From assembly GCA_900315635.1 (NCBI GenBank), contig OMZV01000002.1, forward strand, positions 1 through 64,000: DNA of 64,000 nt, given 5' to 3'. A program made the position numbers and the translations under genes. Shown here in pieces: positions 23,627 to 35,924 of the stretch; within the stretch, counting starts at the first letter, position 1, and each line of letters begins with the position of its first letter. This stretch comes from an uncultured Prevotella sp. GTDB taxonomy: Bacteria > Bacteroidota > Bacteroidia > Bacteroidales > Bacteroidaceae. The notes beneath the pieces are model-generated. The model did no database searches, had not been told where the DNA came from, and was given only the letters and a program-made list of their open reading frames with translations.

Positions 23627-25237
23627 TTACTTTATTTGAAGCACTACCACGGACATTGTCGGGAGAGTTGCTGTTACTGAACCTTTCTTTATCTTGAAGC
23701 TCTTGAACGGTGTCTCCTTGATTCTGTCGGGGTGCTCGAAGTCATTGTATGCAGTAAGTGAAGGAGTAGTCAGTTGCGTCGCCGTGACACTCTTCGCTGT
23801 TCCGCCGTCTAGTGTTATGGCTACATCCTGCTTCTTGTCGAGTGATGTATTGGCTAGGGCTACGACTATTGAACCGTCCTTTGCCTTTGCTGTAGACACG
23901 GATACTGTCGGAATCTTGCCTGCGGTCATACGGTACATTTTGCCGCCGTCAACACTGATAGAGTCGGTCTGAACGTCAGCCGGGAGATAAGTAGCGTCCT
24001 GGAACGGGCGGTACATGTGGAAGACATAATATGTCGGGGTAAGTACGATATGCCCCTGACCGATAGTGTCGGTGAGAATCATCGACTGCAGGACGTTCAC
24101 TACCTGCGCTATGTTTGCCATCTTTATGCGGTCGGTGTGACGCTGGAATATGTTTAGTGACGATGCCGCAACCATAGCGTCGCGCATGGTGTTCTGTTGA
24201 TAGAGATGACCACGGATAGTTCCAGGCTCCTCGTCCCACCATGTGCCCCATTCATCGACCATCAGCCCGACTTTCTTCTGAGGGTCTTTCTGGTCCATGA
24301 TAGCGCAGTGCTTCTTTATCACGTCCTCTATCTGCATGCTCTTTCCGATGGTCAGGTAGTACTCTTCGGGTGTAAATTCAGTAGATGCGCCCTTAGAGCC
24401 GTTCCAGCCCTTGACAGTATAATAATGTAGTGACAGTCCGCTCATGTTGCCGCCCGCACGATCCATGAGAACCTTAGTCCAGTTGTAGTCGTAGTCGCTG
24501 GCACCGGATGCAATCTTGAACAGCTTGTGGTTGTCGTAGTTGCGGCAGTAAGTGGAGTAACGGCGGAAGAGGTCGGAATAGTATTCCGGACGCATGCTGC
24601 CGCCACAGCCCCAGCTCTCATTGCCAACTCCAAGGTATTTGACGTTCCATGAGTGCTCGCGTCCGTTCTTCCTGCGGAGGTTAGCCATAGGCGTGTCACC
24701 GTCGCTGGTCATGTATTCCACCCATTTGGCAAGTTCCTCGACAGTGCCGGAGCCTACGTTGCCACTGATGTAAGGCTCACAGCCGAGCATTTCACAGAGA
24801 TTTAGGAACTCGTTCGTGCCGAAGGAATTGTCCTCAATGGTGCCGCCCCAGTTGTTGTTCTGCATCTTCGGGCGTTGCGAGTACGGCCCTATTCCGTCGC
24901 GCCAGTGGTATTCGTCGGCAAAGCAGCCGCCAGGCCAGCGCAGTACCGGGACTTTCAACTCCTTAAGCGCGTTGAGCACGTCGGTACGGTAGCCGTTGGT
25001 GTTCGGTATGTGGGAGTATGGTCCTACCCATAGTCCGCCATAGATGCAGGAGCCAAGGTGCTCGGCGAACTGTCCGTATATCTCTTTCGGGATTATGGTC
25101 TTTCCCTCATTGACATGGATGTTGACTTTAGTCTCTTGTGCTCCTGCCGTCAGAAAGGCAGTGAGGAATAGCATTCCTGCCAAGCCCCTGCCAAGGTGAG
25201 GCTTCTGCTTGCATAGTTTCTTTAATAGCATTCTCAT
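23627..25237 (-). CDS. Secreted GH51 alpha-L-arabinofuranosidase
   Basis: This 536-residue enzyme removes terminal alpha-L-arabinofuranosyl residues from arabinan or arabinoxylan. The GH51 TIM barrel shows [36 protein letters not shown], the acid/base Glu207 in [13 protein letters not shown] and the nucleophile Glu329 in [13 protein letters not shown]-terminal beta-sandwich follows from about 400. The signal peptide is odd: between the basic start and the hydrophobic core lie residues 10-21 ([12 protein letters not shown]), encoded by a family B repeat and similar to [10 protein letters not shown] in RsgA. The hydrophobic core [13 protein letters not shown] still looks able to direct export. 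It is the last gene of a GH2-GH97-GH51 unit. Confidence 0.92.
   Translation of the reverse strand: MRMLLKKLCKQKPHLGRGLAGMLFLTAFLTAGAQETKVNIHVNEGKTIIPKEIYGQFAEHLGSCIYGGLWVGPYSHIPNTNGYRTDVLNALKELKVPVLRWPGGCFADEYHWRDGIGPYSQRPKMQNNNWGGTIEDNSFGTNEFLNLCEMLGCEPYISGNVGSGTVEELAKWVEYMTSDGDTPMANLRRKNGREHSWNVKYLGVGNESWGCGGSMRPEYYSDLFRRYSTYCRNYDNHKLFKIASGASDYDYNWTKVLMDRAGGNMSGLSLHYYTVKGWNGSKGASTEFTPEEYYLTIGKSMQIEDVIKKHCAIMDQKDPQKKVGLMVDEWGTWWDEEPGTIRGHLYQQNTMRDAMVAASSLNIFQRHTDRIKMANIAQVVNVLQSMILTDTIGQGHIVLTPTYYVFHMYRPFQDATYLPADVQTDSISVDGGKMYRMTAGKIPTVSVSTAKAKDGSIVVALANTSLDKKQDVAITLDGGTAKSVTATQLTTPSLTAYNDFEHPDRIKETPFKSFKIKKGSVTATLPTMSVVVLQIK
25175..25210. repeat. Palindromic repeat family B, in-frame copy in the GH51 signal peptide
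   Basis: On the coding strand AAGCCTCACCTTGGCAGGGG with GCTTGGCAGGAATG corresponds base for base, with several substitutions, to AAGCCTCCCCTTGGGGGAGG with TCTGGTGGGGAT in rsgA. It encodes [10 protein letters not shown]. Confidence 0.65.
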
Positions 25238-25280
25238 AGGTTTGTTGTTGGTTTATTGTTATATTGATTTATGATTCAAA

Positions 25281-27269
25281 TCACTCTTCAATAATCATTC
25301 CACCCATTGCCGGCAGGCTGACTCTCAGCTTTCCGTTTGCCGGGATTCTGACTCTCCGCAGATGGGTGTGGCGTGCGCCGTCCTCGTAGTAGAGAGCAAT
25401 CTTCTCGCCTGCAAGCATTGGCAGGGTGAGTGTCTTGCTCATCGGCTTATTGGTTCCGTTGATTCCGCCGACGTACCAGCGTCCGGTATTCACGTCCTTG
25501 CGGGCAATGACAGCATAGCGGGTAGGGTAGCCGTCGATGAACTTTGTGTCACTCCACTCAACGGGTATGCGGTGGAGGAAGTCTTTCTCGAGGAAGTTCA
25601 GATTGTCGACTACGTTCGGCGTTACAGCCACGCAGTTGATGCTGGTCTGGTTGGTGATGGTTGTGGCGAGCTCAAACAGTCGGCTGGTGTAGCGGCGGTG
25701 GCGGCTCTGGTTGTCCTTGCTCATGTGGTCGTTCATGATGACTCCGCCCCAGTCGAAACTTGCCACGGCATTGCGGGCAAACGGATGCATCGACAACTCG
25801 AATCCTTCGGTTTTAGCATGGTGCTCGTCGAACATGATGTTCTCGCTGGCTAGTGCTGCCTCTGACGATATGTAGTTAGGGTACATGCGCTCCCATCCGC
25901 GTGGCAAGGTGCAGCCATGGAATATAACGGCAAGTCCGTAGTCGTTGGCATCGCTGAGTATGTCCTCATAGAGGCGCATCGTCTCCTGCTTGTCGCCGCC
26001 GAAGAAGTCGACTTTTATTCCTGCGACGCCTATCTTCTTGAGCCATTTCATCTCACGCTTGCGGGCTATCGAGTTGTTCATTATTCCGCGAGGACTCTGT
26101 GGAGCGTCGTTCTCTGCACCGTTGGAATTGTACCAGAGCATGAGTCTGATGTGCTTGTACTTGGCATAGCGGGCGAGCATCTCGATGCTGTCGCGTCCTA
26201 TCTGCTTGTCCCAATAGTTGTCGACGAGTACATACTCATAGCCGAAATGGTTGGCAAGGTCGATGAACTGGCGTTGGTCGTTGTAGTTGACTGACGGATC
26301 CTGCCATAACAGCCAGCTCCATGTGTAGCGTCCTGGCTTGTAATCGGTTGAGGCTTCGTACTTCGGGTCGACGAGGTCGTAAGGTATTGTTGTCTCGACT
26401 ATTGGCTGTAGGCTGTTGCCTATGGTTATTGTCCGCCACGGAGTGGAGAATGGAAGCTCGACGGCTGCGTATGGTGTGCCGTTGCCGTTGTTCTCGCCGG
26501 GTTGAGGGAAGGCTATCGTGTAGCCTGTCTCACGGTTGTAGTCGGACAGGCGGGAACCGACATAGTTGCCGTCAACGCCGGTCTCGCTGACGAGTGCCCA
26601 GTAGTCGTCGGAGTCAGAACCATTATCCGCCGACTGCGCTTTGATGTGGAACAGACAAGGGAATGTGTAGCCGACGCCATATTGTGATGTGGTATCCATT
26701 GGCGCATCGGCAGTGTATTCCTCTTCGTATGATGGTTTTGAACGCTCCCATCCGGACATTGGCGTTATCTGCGGACAGAGGAATGTCGTTGTCACTGAGT
26801 CGGGAAAGTTGAAACTGCTTGCCTCGGAGAAGATGGTGGCTGCCTTAGGGTCGTCGTTCTTCTGGCGGGGAATGCTATAGCGGTAAGCAACATCATTGTT
26901 GGCAACGACGAAGGTAACGGTCATCCTATTGCCGCTGGTGTTCTCGATATTGATGTCGGCTGCATTGGCATGGAAGTCGACATGGGCTTTCTTCGTGCGG
27001 GTCATGTCGTAGCTCTTGTCGACTTTGTAGTCGCGAGAATCTTTGATTGATAGTCCGTTGGTAAGGTCGCCGAAGCTTGACTTGAATCCCAGACGTGAAG
27101 GTTTCAGTATCTGTTGTCCGTCATAATTGGCTGTGTATGTCAGCAGTCCTGCAGAGTCTTTCACGTTGACTGTAAGTTTGCCGTCAGGTGACGTTATCGT
27201 CTTGTCGTTTGCCCATGCTCCTGTTACTGTAAGCAACAGCACAAAGGCAATAATACTTGTTCTTCTCAT
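25281..27269 (-). CDS. Secreted GH97 glycoside hydrolase, retaining type
   Basis: The 662-residue protein has a signal peptide (1-20), an N-terminal beta-sandwich (about 22-295) and a TIM barrel beginning near YTWSWLLWQDPSVNYNDQ. These features place it in GH97, the family of SusB. Members split into inverting enzymes, which use two glutamates, and retaining enzymes, which use an aspartate nucleophile. Here GVAGIKVDFFGGDKQE places Asp421 at the retaining position. That group includes alpha-galactosidases and beta-L-arabinopyranosidases. The arabinose neighbourhood makes either activity sensible, and I cannot choose between them. A C-terminal beta domain ends the protein. It follows the GH2 gene and precedes the GH51 gene. 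Confidence 0.88.
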   Translation of the reverse strand: MRRTSIIAFVLLLTVTGAWANDKTITSPDGKLTVNVKDSAGLLTYTANYDGQQILKPSRLGFKSSFGDLTNGLSIKDSRDYKVDKSYDMTRTKKAHVDFHANAADINIENTSGNRMTVTFVVANNDVAYRYSIPRQKNDDPKAATIFSEASSFNFPDSVTTTFLCPQITPMSGWERSKPSYEEEYTADAPMDTTSQYGVGYTFPCLFHIKAQSADNGSDSDDYWALVSETGVDGNYVGSRLSDYNRETGYTIAFPQPGENNGNGTPYAAVELPFSTPWRTITIGNSLQPIVETTIPYDLVDPKYEASTDYKPGRYTWSWLLWQDPSVNYNDQRQFIDLANHFGYEYVLVDNYWDKQIGRDSIEMLARYAKYKHIRLMLWYNSNGAENDAPQSPRGIMNNSIARKREMKWLKKIGVAGIKVDFFGGDKQETMRLYEDILSDANDYGLAVIFHGCTLPRGWERMYPNYISSEAALASENIMFDEHHAKTEGFELSMHPFARNAVASFDWGGVIMNDHMSKDNQSRHRRYTSRLFELATTITNQTSINCVAVTPNVVDNLNFLEKDFLHRIPVEWSDTKFIDGYPTRYAVIARKDVNTGRWYVGGINGTNKPMSKTLTLPMLAGEKIALYYEDGARHTHLRRVRIPANGKLRVSLPAMGGMIIEE

Positions 27270-27301
27270 TATTTTATTATCGTTTTTTCTTTATATATCA
27301 T

Positions 27302-27378
27302 TCTATCATCCCATCATCCCATCATCCGATCATCCCATCATCCCATCATCCCATCATCAGATCATCCGATCATCCCAT

Positions 27379-27379
<1 letters not shown>
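27302..27379. repeat. Tandem 8-bp repeat (ATCATCCC) after the GH2 gene
   Basis: About nine copies of ATCATCCC, some with CCG or CAG in place of CCC, run from 27305 to 27379 and end at the GH2 stop codon (27379-27381). They fill most of the gap to the GH97 gene. Such an array can change length by slippage and would alter the intercistronic spacing in the glycosidase transcript. Confidence 0.8.
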
Positions 27380-30720
<3,341 letters not shown>

Positions 30721-30748
30721 TTATTTAATATGTAGGTTTAAGACAGAA

Positions 30749-30819
30749 AATTTCTCTTATTGTTTTCGTGCAAAGTTACTAAAAAATAGTCAGTTAGCAT
30801 GGAAACAATAAGAGAAATT
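30749..30819. promoter_or_regulatory. Perfect 17-bp inverted repeat around the GH2 promoter
   Basis: AATTTCTCTTATTGTTT at 30749-30765 is the exact reverse complement of 30803-30819. Between the arms lies TAACTTTG on the minus strand (30778-30771), the only good -7 box before the GH2 gene. The arms could be a transcription factor site pair. Because the araB stop codon is 29 nt beyond the right arm, a terminator for araB is the alternative, though the 37-nt loop is long for that. Confidence 0.6.
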
Positions 30820-30847
30820 AAGGCTACATATAGTGAAAGACGTGCCG

Positions 30848-32440
30848 TTAAGCCTTATACTTAGTGGCTGCTTTCTCGATTTCGAGTCCTTTCTTGTAGT
30901 TCTCGATGTATTTGTTGAAACCATCAACGTCGGCTGGGTCCGGCTTTACCTCAGAACCTGTATTGCCGGCGAAGACGTTGTTGTCGAGATAGTCGGCAAG
31001 GCTCTGGTGGTTCTTGTTGTTCACAAGATAGGAAGCGAGAATAGCCATTCCCCATGGTCCTCCTTCGCCTGCGGTCTTCATTACAGAGATTGGGGAGTTG
31101 AGGGCAGCTGCAAGAATCTTCTGTCCTACAACCGGTGTAGTGAAGAATCCGCCATGACCGGTGATGCGGTCGACATTTACTTTCTCGTCTTTCAGCAATA
31201 TGTCATTGCCAATCTTAAGCACAGCAACAGCTCCATAGAGGTTTGCACGCATGAAGTTAGCAAGTGTAAACTTATCGTTGGCAGAACGGACAACGAGTGG
31301 ACGACCATCAGCAAGATCTGTGACAGGTTCTCCAGATATATAGTTGTAGGTGACGAGTCCGCCACAGTCAGGGTCTCCCTTGAGTGCGACGTTGAACAGA
31401 TTGGTGAACAATTCGCCCATGTCTGCCTTCTGTCCAGTCAGTTCAATATAGTCTTTGAAAATGTTAACCCATGCATTGATGTCCGATGTACAGTTGTTGC
31501 AATGAACCATTGCGACCGGACTTCCGTCAGGAGTTGTGACAATATCAATGCTTGGATAAGGCTTCGAAAGGTTGTGCTCAAGGACAATCATAGAGAAGGA
31601 TGATGTTCCGGCTGACACATTTCCTGTGCGCTGCTTGACCGAGTTGGTAGCGGTCATGCCCGTTCCCGCATCTCCTTCCGGTGGACATAATGGCACACCG
31701 GCACGCAGATGACCTGACGGGTCAAGGCGGCGGGCACCTTCTGGTGTAAGTGCTCCTGCTTCCTCGCCGGCCACAAGGACGCGAGGCAGAATGTCGGCAA
31801 GCTTCCACGGGAATCCATACGGGTCGATAATTTTCTGGAACTTGTCCATCATTGTGCGGTTGAAATCCTTGAGCTCCGGGTCGATAGGAAGCATTCCGGA
31901 TGCATCGCCAATACCAAGGACTTTCTCGCCGGTCAACTGCCAATGAATGTATCCTGCCAATGTGGTAAAGAAGGTAATGTCCTTGACATGTGGCTCGTTG
32001 TTGAGTATAGCCTGATACAAATGAGAGATGCTCCAGCGGAGAGGAATGTTGAAGTCGAAGAGCTCCGAAAGGGCAGCGGCAGCTTTGCCGGTGTTGGTGT
32101 TGCGCCATGTACGGAAAGGAACGAGAATCTTGCCGTCCTTATTGAACGGCATGTAGCCGTGCATCATGGCGCTGACTCCCATTGAAGCCAGTATCTCAAT
32201 CTCTACGCCGTACTTCTCCTTTACATCAGCGCGGAGCTGGGCGTAGCAGTCCTGGAGTCCTGTCCAAATATCATCAATGCTGTAAGTCCAAAGACCGTCA
32301 ATAAGCTGGTTCTCCCATGTGTGGCTGCCTTGGGCTATAGGGTTGCAATCCTCGTCAATGAGGACGCACTTTATCCGGGTAGAGCCAAACTCGATGCCGA
32401 GGGTGGCTTTGCCTGATTGTATTGTTTCTTTTGCTGTCAT
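30848..32440 (-). CDS. araB: L-ribulokinase-type FGGY carbohydrate kinase
   Basis: The protein of 530 residues phosphorylates L-ribulose (inferred) to L-ribulose 5-phosphate. FGGY kinase landmarks are GIEFGSTRIKCVLID (phosphate 1 loop), SMGVSAMMHGYMP, VPFRTWRNTN, the GDAGTGMTATN region with the catalytic aspartate and the C-terminal ITGHGGFFTTPVVGQ adenosine-binding stretch. The specific sugar cannot be read from motifs alone. The araD and araR genes just upstream make L-ribulose by far the best choice over xylulose. It lies 80 nt from araD with a small hairpin between them. It is the last gene of the araR-containing unit. Confidence 0.87.
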   Translation of the reverse strand: MTAKETIQSGKATLGIEFGSTRIKCVLIDEDCNPIAQGSHTWENQLIDGLWTYSIDDIWTGLQDCYAQLRADVKEKYGVEIEILASMGVSAMMHGYMPFNKDGKILVPFRTWRNTNTGKAAAALSELFDFNIPLRWSISHLYQAILNNEPHVKDITFFTTLAGYIHWQLTGEKVLGIGDASGMLPIDPELKDFNRTMMDKFQKIIDPYGFPWKLADILPRVLVAGEEAGALTPEGARRLDPSGHLRAGVPLCPPEGDAGTGMTATNSVKQRTGNVSAGTSSFSMIVLEHNLSKPYPSIDIVTTPDGSPVAMVHCNNCTSDINAWVNIFKDYIELTGQKADMGELFTNLFNVALKGDPDCGGLVTYNYISGEPVTDLADGRPLVVRSANDKFTLANFMRANLYGAVAVLKIGNDILLKDEKVNVDRITGHGGFFTTPVVGQKILAAALNSPISVMKTAGEGGPWGMAILASYLVNNKNHQSLADYLDNNVFAGNTGSEVKPDPADVDGFNKYIENYKKGLEIEKAATKYKA

Positions 32441-32464
32441 AGTGGTATGTTAATAAATGTGGGG

Positions 32465-32483
32465 GACATTGCAAAGCAATGTC
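32465..32483 (-). other. Intercistronic hairpin between araD and araB
   Basis: GACATTGC (32465-32472) and GCAATGTC (32476-32483) form a perfect 8-bp stem with an AAA loop. It lies 25 nt before the araB start on the transcript. No T-run follows on the minus strand, so it may be a stability or processing element and not a terminator. Confidence 0.5.
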
Positions 32484-32520
32484 GTACGCAACGACTTTAG
32501 CTATGTTGCTATGATGGCGG

Positions 32521-33219
32521 CTAGTGCTTCTTCTGACCGTAATAAGCGTTAGGACCATGCTTGCGGGAGAAGTGCTTCTCGATGAGTAGCGGGTTCATGG
32601 TCGTGTTCGGGTTGACTGAGAATGAGATGAAAGCCATCTTAGCTACCTGCTCGGCGACTACTGCGTGATAGACTGCCTCGTCAGGATCTTTGCCCCAAGT
32701 GAATGGTCCGTGGTTCTTGACAAGCACTCCGGGAGTGTGGACAGGGTTGATGTTGTCCTTCTTGAACCGGTTGATGATGACCACTCCGGTGTTGTACTCA
32801 TACTCGCCCATCATGTCGGCAGTCATATCATCGGTGCACGGAATGGCATCATGGAAGTAGTCGGCATGTGTTGTTCCGATGTTCGGGATGTCCTTGCCAG
32901 CCTGAGCCCATGCTGTAGCGTATGTAGAATGGGTATGGACAATGCCTCCGACTTCAGGGAAGTTGCGATAAATGACAAGGTGGGTTGGGGTATCAGACGA
33001 TGGGTTGAGGTCGCCTTCGACAACCTTTCCGGTCTGCAAGTCGACAACAACCATATCCTCCGGCTTCATTATGTCATAGCTTACTCCCGACGGCTTTATG
33101 ACAACGAGCCCTTTCTCACGGTCAATGCCACTGACGTTACCCCATGTGAATATTACAAGATTATGCTTTACCAAGTCTAAGTTGGCACGCCATACTTTCT
33201 TTTTCAGTTCTTCTAACAT
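32521..33219 (-). CDS. araD: L-ribulose-5-phosphate 4-epimerase
   Basis: AraD converts L-ribulose 5-phosphate to D-xylulose 5-phosphate, the last step before the pentose phosphate pathway. The 232-residue protein starts [19 protein letters not shown] and has [18 protein letters not shown] and [32 protein letters not shown]. The paired histidines of IVHTHS bind zinc and [14 protein letters not shown] adds further ligands. The open frame extends 39 codons upstream into araR, but the family start and the 4-nt gap to araR favour this ATG. It is the second enzyme of the arabinose unit. Confidence 0.93.
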   Translation of the reverse strand: MLEELKKKVWRANLDLVKHNLVIFTWGNVSGIDREKGLVVIKPSGVSYDIMKPEDMVVVDLQTGKVVEGDLNPSSDTPTHLVIYRNFPEVGGIVHTHSTYATAWAQAGKDIPNIGTTHADYFHDAIPCTDDMTADMMGEYEYNTGVVIINRFKKDNINPVHTPGVLVKNHGPFTWGKDPDEAVYHAVVAEQVAKMAFISFSVNPNTTMNPLLIEKHFSRKHGPNAYYGQKKH

Positions 33220-33223
33220 AGTA

Positions 33224-33901
33224 TTAAAGTTTAAACGTTGGGTCTTTTTCATACTTCTCACGGTCGAAGCGATAGAGCCTTGCTCCGGAGCGCGACATCG
33301 TGTGGTCGATCCTGTTGGTCTGCTTGATGAGGTCAATCTGCTTTATGCGCTTGCGGAAGTTGCGCTTGTCGATTTTCTTGTTGAGCACAGCCTCGTAGAC
33401 ATGTTGCAACTGAGTCAGCGTGAAGTACTCAGGCAGCAGGTTGAAACTCAGCGGCTGCGTGTTTATCCGGCGCCGAATCTGCATGATTGCATCGTTAATC
33501 ATTCGGTTGTGGTCGGAGTATAACCGTGGCATATCGTCGAGCGTTATCCACACTAGTCCGTATTTTTGGCGCAGCCGGTCGTCATAGTCCCTGACATTAA
33601 TGAGCGCACAGTAGGCAACAGATATAACCCTGCCGCCCGGGTCACGGTCGACATCGCCGTAAGCTCCCACCTGTCTCATGTACAGATTGCTCATTCCCGT
33701 CAAGTCGTTGACAACCCGTCGGGCGGCATCATCGACACTCTCGTCAGGTCTGACGAACCCGCCGTAGAGTGAAAACTCGCTACGTCCCGGGTCCATCTGC
33801 CGTCGTCCGATGAGCACTTCGATTTTACTTCCATCGAATCCGAAGATTATACAGTCGACCGAGACGTAGTATTTCGTGTGTTGGCTATAGAATTCTGTCA
33901 T
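33224..33901 (-). CDS. araR: AraR, Nudix-related transcriptional regulator of arabinose use
   Basis: The 225-residue protein belongs to the NrtR group of regulators: a Nudix-like sensor domain (about 10-150) followed by a winged helix (about 150-220, [19 protein letters not shown] and [11 protein letters not shown]). The Nudix box [20 protein letters not shown] has lost the catalytic glutamates: the REUxEE part reads RRVVND. It should therefore sense a ligand and not hydrolyse one. Known Bacteroides AraR proteins of this type respond to L-arabinose. The ATG at 33901 fits relatives that start with a short YYSQ-like segment and leaves 7 nt after the transporter gene; the upstream ATG at 33955 would overlap it. 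Placed within the operon it controls, it is probably autoregulated. Confidence 0.88.
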   Translation of the reverse strand: MTEFYSQHTKYYVSVDCIIFGFDGSKIEVLIGRRQMDPGRSEFSLYGGFVRPDESVDDAARRVVNDLTGMSNLYMRQVGAYGDVDRDPGGRVISVAYCALINVRDYDDRLRQKYGLVWITLDDMPRLYSDHNRMINDAIMQIRRRINTQPLSFNLLPEYFTLTQLQHVYEAVLNKKIDKRNFRKRIKQIDLIKQTNRIDHTMSRSGARLYRFDREKYEKDPTFKL

Positions 33902-33908
33902 GTCGCGA

Positions 33909-35870
33909 TTACCAGAGTAGAGCGTAAAGGGCGAACACGATGACACAGATGCCAATTGTTCCGTAGGTGTATCCGCGGGTTGTTGAGAACAGTTTCAGGT
34001 TTATCGGCAGAGCCTTCGGGTCACGGCAATTGTCGTCGGAGTTGCTCTTGAGCCAGATAGCGCACTGACCGACAAGCACACCGAAGAAGAAGAATGCCTG
34101 GAAACCGATGTCGTTTAGATAAGCCATGAAGTTGCTGTCAGGGTCGGCATCAGGGTTCATCACGTGTGCGATGGTGACGATAGCCGCAGCGATAATCATG
34201 ATAATGCCTGCACAACCGAGGATACCAGCCCAGCGCTTCATCATCCGGCGGTCGGAATCCGACGGCAGCTCAGTCTTCTCTGTGATATGGCTGAAGTATG
34301 AGACGATGACGAAGAATGTCAGCAGAATCATGAAAATATATCCTGCACGGAACTGGAATGCAACCTGAGGCATAACAACCTTGAAGAGAACTCCCATCGG
34401 GATAGTCAGGATAGCTGTCCAAACGGCTGCCATAGAGCTTGCACGTTTCCATAGCAAACCGAGTCCGAAGACAACGATAATGCCCGGATAGATGAATCCG
34501 GAATACTCCTGGATATACTGGAAAGCCTGGTCGAGTCCGCCAAGAAGAGGCTTGACGGCGATGAGGGCTATGATAAGCGCGCATATAGAAACGAGTCGTC
34601 CGACATTGACAAGCTTGTGGTCATTGGCTTCAGGATTGATGTACTTCTTGTAAATATCCATCGTAAACAGGGTCGAAGTACTGTTGAACATCGACGCCAA
34701 TGACGAGATGATGGCTGCGGCAAGTGCTGCGAACGACAGTCCCTTGATGCCGGTCGGGGTGAAATTGCGTATAAGCCAAGGATAAGCATCGTCGGCAACG
34801 TTGATCTTTCCGGCGAGGTTCATGCCTGAGAACATCCCCGGATTCTGCATGATATAGTAAGCGCAGATACCAGGAAGTACAACAATGAACGGAATGAGAA
34901 TCTTCAGGAAGCCTGCGAAGATAAGACCTTTCTTTGCCTCATCAACGCTCTTTGCTGCCAGACCCTTCTGAATGATGTACTGGTTGAAGCCCCAGTAGCC
35001 TAAGTTCGTAAGCCATACACCACCTACAACGGCAGCAATACCCGGAACATTGGCGAATGCCTCAGGGTTGTGGCTCTGCTGAATGACGAGGTGAAAGTGG
35101 ACATCGGTGGCGTGGGCTCCGGTTGTAAGGTCGGCGTAGACCTTGCTCAAGGCTCCGAAAGCGTCAGTGCCGAAGACGTTGCCCATCTCCTTCAGTGCGA
35201 CGTAAGCCGTGATAAGACCACCGCCAACGAGGAAGGTAACCTGCATGACATCGGTCCAAGCTACAGAGGCAAGTCCACCGTAGATACTGTAGATACCGGC
35301 AATGACGAACAGCAAGAGAATGATAATCATGCGGATAGAGATGGTGAAACCGAATATCTCGACTGAGATTCCCTGCAAACCGAGTATCTGCTCGATGGCG
35401 AGAGCTCCCAGCCATGCGACTGATGTGAGGTTGACAAATACATAAAGGAACAGCCATAGAATAGAGAAAGCCAGTCCGACACCATCGTTGTAGCGCTCGC
35501 GGAGGAACTGCGGAATGGTGAAAATCTTACGCTCGAGCATTATCGGCAATAGGAACTTACCGATGACGACCAGCGTTACGGCTGCCATAATCTCGTAAGC
35601 GGCAATGGCGATACCATCGCGGTAGCCAGTGCCTGACATGCCGATGAACTGTTCGGCTGAAATGTTTGCTGCAATGAGTGAGGCTCCTACTGCCCACCAT
35701 GTCAGTGTGTTACCGGCAAGGAAGTAGTCGTTGGCTGTCTTTTCCTTGCCTTTTTTGTTGCGGCTGAGGAACAATCCCAAGCCTATAAGTAAGACAAGAT
35801 AGGCAACGAGAATGAGAAAATCGATGGTCTTGAATCCTGATGATGCCAAGGCCTGCGTGATGTTATTCAT
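33909..35870 (-). CDS. Sodium/solute symporter (SSS family), probable arabinose transporter
   Basis: The protein of 653 residues has about 14 membrane helices. It begins with DFLILVAYLVLLIGLGLFLS and continues with NDYFLAGNTLTWWAVGASLIAANISAEQFIGMSG, the SSS signature around the sodium and sugar sites. Later helices include WTDVMQVTFLVGGGLITAYV and SSLASMFNSTSTLFTMDIYKKY, also family motifs. The closest named relatives are sugar/sodium symporters of the SGLT type. Its place between the epimerase and araR makes L-arabinose the best substrate guess. It would lie in the inner membrane. It starts 54 nt after the epimerase gene. Confidence 0.9.
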   Translation of the reverse strand: MNNITQALASSGFKTIDFLILVAYLVLLIGLGLFLSRNKKGKEKTANDYFLAGNTLTWWAVGASLIAANISAEQFIGMSGTGYRDGIAIAAYEIMAAVTLVVIGKFLLPIMLERKIFTIPQFLRERYNDGVGLAFSILWLFLYVFVNLTSVAWLGALAIEQILGLQGISVEIFGFTISIRMIIILLLFVIAGIYSIYGGLASVAWTDVMQVTFLVGGGLITAYVALKEMGNVFGTDAFGALSKVYADLTTGAHATDVHFHLVIQQSHNPEAFANVPGIAAVVGGVWLTNLGYWGFNQYIIQKGLAAKSVDEAKKGLIFAGFLKILIPFIVVLPGICAYYIMQNPGMFSGMNLAGKINVADDAYPWLIRNFTPTGIKGLSFAALAAAIISSLASMFNSTSTLFTMDIYKKYINPEANDHKLVNVGRLVSICALIIALIAVKPLLGGLDQAFQYIQEYSGFIYPGIIVVFGLGLLWKRASSMAAVWTAILTIPMGVLFKVVMPQVAFQFRAGYIFMILLTFFVIVSYFSHITEKTELPSDSDRRMMKRWAGILGCAGIIMIIAAAIVTIAHVMNPDADPDSNFMAYLNDIGFQAFFFFGVLVGQCAIWLKSNSDDNCRDPKALPINLKLFSTTRGYTYGTIGICVIVFALYALLW

Positions 35871-35924
35871 TTCTGGTTTTTAAGTTTATAAGAAGTTGTT
35901 ATTTAGTTTGTTTTTGATTTGTCT

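Noticed and set aside
33220-33336. N-terminal extension of araD (39 extra codons)
   Set aside because: The extension is read out of frame through the end of araR and has no similarity to the family. AraD normally starts at [10 protein letters not shown].
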